Of a stretch of DNA of 49,577 bases, positions 44,001 through 49,577 are shown piece by piece. This stretch comes from JBDZUZ01 sp040255445 (lineage in GTDB: Bacteria; Planctomycetota; Phycisphaerae; Phycisphaerales; UBA1924), in NCBI GenBank assembly GCA_040255445.1, contig JBDZUZ010000011.1, positions 1 through 49,577 on the forward strand, given 5' to 3'. Under the pieces are notes generated by a model. That model was not told the origin of the DNA. It searched no databases and was given only the letters and a program-made list of their open reading frames with translations. A program made the position numbers and the translations under genes. Numbering within the stretch: position 1 is the first letter of the stretch; every line of letters starts with the position of its first letter.

Positions 44001-44889
44001 GGTCGCGCTCGAACCCGGTGATGTCATCGTCGCCATCGATGATCAGAAGATCCGCGGCGAGGACCGCACCATCGACCTCGCCACGGCCCTCATGGGCCGC
44101 GCCGGCAAGGAGACCCTCGTCGAGCTCGAGCGCAAGGACTCCGCCAAGCCGCGCTTCGTCCTGCTCGTCCCCAACTCCGCCGGCGGCGACAGCCAGCTCC
44201 GCTACCAGACCGAGGTTCTCGCCCGCGCCAAGCGCGTCGAAGAACTCTCCGGCGGCAAGCTCGGTTACCTCCACATCCGCGGCATGAGCATGCCCAGCGT
44301 GCTCGACTTTGAACGCGACCTCTACGCCGCGGCCGCCGGCAAGGACGGCCTGATCATCGACGTCCGCGACAACGGCGGCGGCTCCACGGCCGACATCCTG
44401 CTCGCCAGCCTCACCGCCCCCAACCACGCCTTCACCGTCCCCCGCGGCGCGGACCCCGCGACTGTCCCGACCGATTCCTACCCGCGTGATCGCCGCCTCA
44501 TCTATGGGTACAACCGCCCCATCACCGTTCTCATCAACGAGAACTCCTTCTCCAACGCCGAGATCTTCGCCCACGCCATCAAGAACATCGGCCGCGGCAA
44601 GCTCGTCGGCACCGCCACCTACGGCGGCGTCATCTCCACCGGCGCGGCCTCACTGATCGACGGCTCCACCGTCCGCACCCCCTTCCGGGCGTGGTTCACC
44701 AACGACGGCACCGACATGGAGAACAACGGGGCCCAGCCCGACATCAATGTCCCCATGACCCCCGCCGCGGAGGCCAAGGGCGAAGACCCGCAGCTCGCCG
44801 CGGCGGTCCAGGAACTCCTCACCCGGGCATCCGAGGCCAAGACCCGCCGCGAGGCCGTGAAGCCCACCTATTCGGAGCTGCCCAAGTAA
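41083..44889 (+). CDS. Tricorn-like protease (S41 family) lipoprotein
   Basis: A 1268-residue envelope protease that probably degrades peptides to small fragments. It begins with a lipoprotein signal (LLAAGC). Two groups of TolB/WD-like beta-propeller blades follow (SPSGDRIVFSW, SPDGSLLAFESG; later blades after residue 550), then a PDZ domain near 945-1030, and the C-terminal S41 core with LDGSHTGVN (Ser-His pair), NENSFSNAE (nucleophile Ser) and DMENNGAQPD (Glu), matching the tricorn tetrad. Two low-complexity Pro/Lys/Asp-rich linkers (about 450-535 and 715-755) interrupt the propellers. ATG 41083 is chosen over an in-frame TTG two codons upstream. Confidence 0.92.
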   Translation: MARVLELTSLLVVSNLLAAGCSAQPASGIHTTRSLSPAAVAAAAGQTGPADHSVGLIQYPTLSPSGDRIVFSWLDDLWIVPAEGGVAARLTNHPAPERRSVFSPDGSLLAFESGRDGGRNIYTMPLSKGPDGATLAGETRRVHVMDRSQTLSDITPDGKYLLINSSHEPAVYRGLKMYKLPIEGGPLERLTDAHGYMPRISSDGDQIVFAYRRYDYNRPKYRGSGTSDLWSMSVPGGEFTQLTSAAGDDADGFPLADGSVIFVSSRGGQNNIWRLPAGGKDGDAVRITDFKPGGEPTIGHGVRDLTVTPDGKMAAFVVWDTLYTLDLTRSGAQPKAVTVLATSGADENDWNRTNLSREVSEAALSPDGKTIAMVARGEIFLRSTSEGRPTRRVTSTIGRERDLAWSPDNTKLYFVSDDTGVPRLYVATVELSREDLQPRKEGEPTGQAPVIEDAPVPPAPEPGVAPDPTGGDPAGAPAADPNAEPKPEPKPDPNADPAGSDPAPTEPPAADKKEGDDAEKAEKKDDKKKEEPDIGKRWADSLRFKIEPVNTGMESDDQDVRNGIFGIEISNPIPSPDGEKLLFTRGRGDLVMHTIATGENRVLFESWDEADVQWASDNRHIVYAVADLDFQSDIYILDTGDADAKPVNVTRHPDLDDSPRLSHDGKVLYFRSERSGQNFDFDIWYVFLDKSLEAMTDYELEEYFKNAADEAKKLKPIKPKAAKADEKKSDDAEAKADDDEKAGADKKADKKPEPFKFDTDDAYLRVRRMTSTNGSESGLMITPAGDRVMFNSADGDRAYVSVSRKGDDRKTIQAGGASPHGVSVSGDKITYTARGTAYTASPATGKSDAMGIDAPVVIDVSAEQRQKFVEAARIIGNVFYHKNVKGLNWKAITDRYAQLAEQTRTPDEFERVVQMLFGELDGSHTGVNAAGGFSTAGLSTGYLGIETKPADNGVEIVSIIPNSPAALPIGGAKVALEPGDVIVAIDDQKIRGEDRTIDLATALMGRAGKETLVELERKDSAKPRFVLLVPNSAGGDSQLRYQTEVLARAKRVEELSGGKLGYLHIRGMSMPSVLDFERDLYAAAAGKDGLIIDVRDNGGGSTADILLASLTAPNHAFTVPRGADPATVPTDSYPRDRRLIYGYNRPITVLINENSFSNAEIFAHAIKNIGRGKLVGTATYGGVISTGAASLIDGSTVRTPFRAWFTNDGTDMENNGAQPDINVPMTPAAEAKGEDPQLAAAVQELLTRASEAKTRREAVKPTYSELPK

Positions 44890-44986
44890 CAGCCGTCCGG
44901 GCCGGCGGCGGGCGGGCGACCCCGCCCCCGCCCACCGGCGTAACCCGTTCAGACCGACCCTTCGTGGGAGCACACTCCCACTTCGC

Positions 44987-45015
44987 TTGCCTCTGGTTCA
45001 GAAACGGTTTACGGT
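44987..45015 (+). promoter_or_regulatory. Predicted promoter of the adenylate kinase gene
   Basis: TTGCCT (44987-44992) and TACGGT (45010-45015) are separated by 17 bases, about 30 bases before the ATG at 45048. Confidence 0.5.
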
Positions 45016-45047
45016 GCAGCCAGACACCGAAGATCGGAGCCCAACGC

Positions 45048-45701
45048 ATGCCGTCGTCCCGCTACCAGACCATTCTGCTCTTCGGCGCCCCCGGCGCCGG
45101 CAAAGGGACCCAGGGCAAGATCCTCGGTCAGGTGCCCGGCTTCTACCACCTCTCGTGCGGCGAGGTCTTCCGCACGCTCGATGTGCACTCCGAACTGGGC
45201 CGCACCTTCTACGAGTACTCCAGCCGCGGCGAGCTCGTGCCCGACGAGATCACCGTCAAGATGTGGCACCAGAACATGCACGCCCAGACCGTGCTGAGCC
45301 TGTTCAAGCCGCACCACGACATCCTCGTCCTTGACGGCATCCCGCGCAACGTCAACCAGGCCAAGCTCCTCCGCGAGCACCTCGATGTGCTCATGGTCGT
45401 CCACCTGGTCTGCCCCGACAAGGAAGAGATGATCAAGCGTCTCCGCCGCCGAGCGCTCAAGGAGAACCGCGCCGACGACGCCCGCGAAGAAGTCATCCGC
45501 CGCCGCTGGGAGGTCTACGAGAAGGAGACCTTCCCCGTGCTCGATTTCTACCCCAAGAGCTCGATCAAGACGGTGAATGCGATGGGCTCGCCCGGCCGCG
45601 TGCTCCAGCACATCCTCGAGGTCGTCGTTCCCGTCCAGGAAACGCACTTCAACAACCCCGTCAGCGATGAGCCGGTGAAGCCCGAGACGGCCAAGGCCTG
45701 A
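45048..45701 (+). CDS. Adenylate kinase-family protein
   Basis: A 217-residue P-loop kinase (FGAPGAGKGTQ near residue 12) of the adenylate kinase fold: the NMP-binding segment LSCGEVFRTL, the Asp/Arg motif LVLDGIPRN (usually DGFPR), and the RRR/ARRR-type arginines in IKRLRRRAL. The LID region is short and lacks a zinc site. It would interconvert ATP, AMP and ADP; another NMP kinase specificity cannot be excluded. ATG 45048 starts the conserved region. A strong terminator follows 25 bases after the stop. Confidence 0.85.
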   Translation: MPSSRYQTILLFGAPGAGKGTQGKILGQVPGFYHLSCGEVFRTLDVHSELGRTFYEYSSRGELVPDEITVKMWHQNMHAQTVLSLFKPHHDILVLDGIPRNVNQAKLLREHLDVLMVVHLVCPDKEEMIKRLRRRALKENRADDAREEVIRRRWEVYEKETFPVLDFYPKSSIKTVNAMGSPGRVLQHILEVVVPVQETHFNNPVSDEPVKPETAKA

Positions 45702-45725
45702 CGAACCTGACCACGGTTCTCCATG

Positions 45726-45753
45726 AACGCACGGCCGCGGCCGTGCGTTTTTT
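45726..45753 (+). terminator. Strong intrinsic terminator
   Basis: A palindromic stem (ACGCACGGCC/GGCCGTGCGT) is followed by seven T residues, just after the adenylate kinase gene. Confidence 0.92.
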
Positions 45754-45777
45754 TCTGCGCTCCGCCCCGCGGCCGGA

Positions 45778-45783
45778 TACGCT
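45778..45783 (+). promoter_or_regulatory. -10-like TACGCT of a possibly leaderless pseudopilin gene
   Basis: TACGCT ends nine bases before the ATG at 45793, directly after the preceding terminator. There is no Shine-Dalgarno sequence. Confidence 0.4.
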
Positions 45784-45792
45784 CTCGCCCAT

Positions 45793-46545
45793 ATGCGTCA
45801 CCGCGCCTTCACGCTCATCGAGCTCCTGGTCGTCATCGCCGTCATCGCGCTGCTCATCGGCATCCTGCTCCCCGCGCTGGGCAAAGCGCGGTCGACCGCA
45901 AAGGCGACCGTCTGCGGCGCACGCCTTCAGCAACTGGGCGTCGCGCTCACCGGCTACCTCAACGACTTCGACAACACACTCCCCCAGGCGCTGGGCCCCC
46001 TGCCCGGCGGCGGGCAGGCGGTGATCGGCTCGCTCTTCGGCGGCAAGCGCGGCACGCTTCCTTTCTACGGCATCAACGAGATCGGCGCTGCGCAGCGGCC
46101 GCTCAACGGCTACGTCTCCGCGCCGATCGCCGACCCCGACCCCAAGGCCGCGGATGTCGAGATGGAAGCCTTCAAGAGCCCATCGGACCGCGGCGCGGCA
46201 AGCGCACCGGGCCTGGGCCGCATCGACAGCTATTACGAATTGCTCGGATCCAGCTACACGCTCAACGACCACGCGCTCGACGGCGACGACCGCCCCACGC
46301 TCGTCCCCCGCCGCGCTGATGGCGGCGGCGGCAGGATGCCGTATGTCACGCAGCCCTCGCGCACCTGGGTCCTGGGCACGCACCCGATCTACAACTACGA
46401 GGGCGGCGGCGACCGCGGCTCACGCTGGTACGACGAGAGCCGCGTGCAGGCCAACCTGCTCTTCCTCGACATGCACGTGCGCATCCGCGTCCCGGTCCCC
46501 GTTGGGATCGTGAATACGACGGACGACTACACCTTCCTGCCCTGA
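45793..46545 (+). CDS. Type II secretion-like pseudopilin
   Basis: A 250-residue protein starting MRHRAFTLIELLVVIAVIALL, a type IV prepilin signal with Ala (not Gly) before the cleavage site and Glu at +5, followed by one long helix. The C-terminal region ends with NLLFLDMHVRIR, a variant of the planctomycete ADGH motif. Such proteins are abundant in planctomycetes, and their exact function is unclear. It is convergent with the transglutaminase-like gene, leaving a 12-base gap. Confidence 0.88.
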   Translation: MRHRAFTLIELLVVIAVIALLIGILLPALGKARSTAKATVCGARLQQLGVALTGYLNDFDNTLPQALGPLPGGGQAVIGSLFGGKRGTLPFYGINEIGAAQRPLNGYVSAPIADPDPKAADVEMEAFKSPSDRGAASAPGLGRIDSYYELLGSSYTLNDHALDGDDRPTLVPRRADGGGGRMPYVTQPSRTWVLGTHPIYNYEGGGDRGSRWYDESRVQANLLFLDMHVRIRVPVPVGIVNTTDDYTFLP

Positions 46546-46557
46546 GTGAATTGCTCG

Positions 46558-48060
46558 TCAGCGCCGACGGTTGCGGTCTTGCTCGCCGCCGCGGACCGGA
46601 GTCAGCGTCGCCGAGAAGTCCAGTGACTGCGTCGCCCGTGCGGGCGCTGCCGGCGTCACGAACCAGCCCCAGAATCCGGGCGATCCGTACGACACCACAT
46701 CCGTCGGCGGGTGGAACTGGAACGCGAAGGGCGGCACGCGATCAAGCTCATCGTGCGTGCCGAAATACTTCCACTCACGCGTGAAGGGGAAGGGGCGGCT
46801 GCTCATCCGACGCAGCTTGACGATGTCGACCGGCACCCAGTTGACCGTGTTCTTCGCCTCATCGTACAGGCAGAACTCGACCCAGCTGCGCAGCTCCTTC
46901 GCCGAGCGTCGCTTGTCGAGGAACTTGGCATCGCCGCTCCCGGCATCGTATCCGATCACGCAGCGGGTCGGCAGCCCGGCGCGGCGCATCAGCGCCGTCA
47001 TCAGCACCGTCATGTCGTGGTACGAGCCGCGTCCGCTCCGCAGCGTCAGGTCCGGCGGCTGCAGCGCGATGCCCGAGAGCTGCCCGGTCCGCGTGAAGGT
47101 CATGCCATCGCCGTTGGGTTGCACATCGCGCCACACCTTGCCCGCGATGAGCTTGGCGATCATCACCGGCGGCACCTTCCGCGGGTCGGTAATGCCCTCC
47201 TCCTTGTACCACTTCTCGAGAGCCTTATCGACGAATTCGTTGGAGTAGGGCGTCACCACGCCATCGACGATCCCGGCCTCGACGTACAGCTCCGGCGTGA
47301 AAGTGCTCGCCGCCTCCGCCGGCCACGGCCCCGTCGGCCAGGGCACGTTCTTCGCCGCGGCTTCATCGAACTTCGTCTGCCAGCACCGCATTGGGATGCT
47401 TGCTTCCAGATGGACCTGGCGGGCCTCGCCGCCGGTGGTCATGTCCCACCGCGCCAGGTTCGTGCCCGATGGGTACCCGGTCAGGATCGCGTACTGGCTG
47501 GTGACCGGCCTGTCGTTGATGTGCAGCGTCCCAGTGAACTCCGCCGCGATCGCCTTGCTCGAACCGGTCTCCTCGATGAACGGGAAGACCAGCGCGAAGG
47601 TGTCGTAGGCGAAGGGCGTGATCCGCGGCATGCCCCGCGCATCGGTCTGGTGCGACCCATCGCTGTGCAGCTCGAGGCGGATACTCAGCGTCATGTCGCG
47701 CGGGTTGGTCCGCTCGACATAGGTGCCCAGCTTGGGAGCCTCACGCGGCGGGGGCGGGTTCGTCGCGGGCGCGGCGGGGGGCGTTGATGAAGGAGTGCCC
47801 GGGGCCGGGTTCTGCGGAGCCGGCGTTTGGGCTGGCGGCTGGCCTGGCTGCTGGGGCTGATTCGGATCCGCCGGCTGGTTTGGGTCGGCGGGCTGGTTCG
47901 GGTCCTGCGGGTTCTGATTGGGATTCTGGGCCGGCGGCTGGTTCCGCGGCGGGAGCTCGCGCCGCGGCGGACGCTGCTGCTGCGCCAGAGCCGAGCCCGC
48001 CAGCATCACAACCACAGCCGCCGCCATCACACCACGCCCGACACCGCTCGTGATCCGCAT
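46558..48060 (-). CDS. Transglutaminase-like protein with lost catalytic residues
   Basis: A 500-residue secreted protein: a signal peptide (ending SALAQ), a Pro/Asn/Gln-rich region of about 80 residues with DPNQPA repeats, a beta-rich domain and then a transglutaminase-like core. In the core GSYHDMTVLMTALMRR aligns with the usual catalytic Cys segment, but Tyr stands in the Cys position. RSWVEFCLYDE has Arg where the His is expected, and only the Asp (VPVD) remains. It is therefore probably non-catalytic, acting in binding. ATG 48060 is preceded by GGAGG. Confidence 0.8.
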   Translation of the reverse strand: MRITSGVGRGVMAAAVVVMLAGSALAQQQRPPRRELPPRNQPPAQNPNQNPQDPNQPADPNQPADPNQPQQPGQPPAQTPAPQNPAPGTPSSTPPAAPATNPPPPREAPKLGTYVERTNPRDMTLSIRLELHSDGSHQTDARGMPRITPFAYDTFALVFPFIEETGSSKAIAAEFTGTLHINDRPVTSQYAILTGYPSGTNLARWDMTTGGEARQVHLEASIPMRCWQTKFDEAAAKNVPWPTGPWPAEAASTFTPELYVEAGIVDGVVTPYSNEFVDKALEKWYKEEGITDPRKVPPVMIAKLIAGKVWRDVQPNGDGMTFTRTGQLSGIALQPPDLTLRSGRGSYHDMTVLMTALMRRAGLPTRCVIGYDAGSGDAKFLDKRRSAKELRSWVEFCLYDEAKNTVNWVPVDIVKLRRMSSRPFPFTREWKYFGTHDELDRVPPFAFQFHPPTDVVSYGSPGFWGWFVTPAAPARATQSLDFSATLTPVRGGEQDRNRRR

Positions 48061-48319
48061 CAGTATCCTCCGGTCTGCCGCGGGGGCTTCCGCTCCGCCG
48101 CGGGGAGTCATTCGCTGTCCGGAGCGGGCCCGAGGGCCGCGCTCCATCTCTACAGCCTACCGCCCGCCACCCCGCCGGGTGCGGGAACGCTGGCGCATGA
48201 ACGAGACGACCGCCCCTCTGTACGACCGCCGGGACGCTCGCGGGTTCCGATTCCGCCAGAACAGCCGCCGATCGCCGCGGCGTGCATACCCCCAAACCCA
48301 CCTCCGCTGACCCCCCTCC

Positions 48320-48325
48320 TAGACT
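48320..48325 (+). promoter_or_regulatory. -10-like TAGACT of a possibly leaderless fumarase gene
   Basis: TAGACT ends eight bases before the fumC ATG at 48334, with no Shine-Dalgarno sequence between. Confidence 0.35.
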
Positions 48326-48333
48326 CCCGCCCT

Positions 48334-49577
<1,244 letters not shown>

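Noticed and set aside
42298..44574. A 758-codon minus-strand frame opposite the tricorn-like protease
   Set aside because: Repetitive Val/Gly/Asp composition is expected from the reverse of a GC-rich gene; the plus strand has full tricorn motifs.

Overview
This window is GC-rich chromosomal DNA that most resembles a planctomycete of the class Phycisphaerae. The clues are pseudopilin-like proteins with ADGH-type C-terminal motifs, a metacaspase, a tricorn-type protease, a clade II nitrous oxide reductase cluster, and dense operons with 4-bp start/stop overlaps. The placement is an inference from gene content; no rRNA is present.

Layout. 1-3.5 kb: a GH38 alpha-mannosidase (minus strand, C-terminus missing or frameshifted) diverges from a diaminopimelate decarboxylase gene. 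3.6-6.7 kb: a tightly coupled four-gene operon encodes a DUF4384 membrane protein, a zinc-ribbon membrane protein, a DUF2085 membrane protein, and a caspase-fold peptidase with an EF-hand-like loop and C-terminal zinc ribbon. 6.8-10.2 kb: a small unknown protein, a 5'-truncated error-prone polymerase gene (dnaE2) that breaks off beside an 8-bp tandem repeat, an eRF1-like protein and tRNA-Ser(GCT). 10.5-12.3 kb: an ankyrin lipoprotein and a GT2-DUF2062 glycosyltransferase.

12.3-26.3 kb: a twelve-gene minus-strand operon resembling the aryl-polyene/xanthomonadin pigment pathways. Read from its promoter it encodes an ACP, a FabZ-like dehydratase, a LolA-like carrier, an LpxL-type acyltransferase, a fused ketosynthase plus chain-length-factor protein, an FkbO/XanB2-type chorismatase, a flavin-dependent halogenase-like oxidoreductase, an AMP-dependent ligase, a lipoprotein, an MMPL exporter, a phosphatase-superfamily lipoprotein and a polysaccharide deacetylase. 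The logic would be chorismate to hydroxybenzoate, ligation to ACP, polyene extension, lipid attachment and export to the outer membrane. No ketoreductase or thioesterase is present in the window.

26.5-29.4 kb: a coiled-coil protein, a possible small RNA ending in a strong terminator, a DUF3553 protein, rpoZ, a phosphopantothenoylcysteine decarboxylase and tRNA-Ser(CGA). 29.5-39.4 kb: a nitrous oxide reduction operon (cytochrome c, nosZ, nosB, nosD, nosF, nosY, nosL) followed by a RIC/hemerythrin protein fused to a pseudopilin and a CopD-like membrane protein. An Rrf2 regulator gene lies just upstream, and a perfect inverted repeat overlaps the predicted operon promoter. 39.8-49.6 kb: an M50-CBS protease, a tricorn-like protease, an adenylate kinase, a pseudopilin, an apparently inactive transglutaminase-like protein and the start of class II fumarase.

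Several genes have a -10-like hexamer 5-9 bases before the start codon and no Shine-Dalgarno sequence, suggesting frequent leaderless transcripts.
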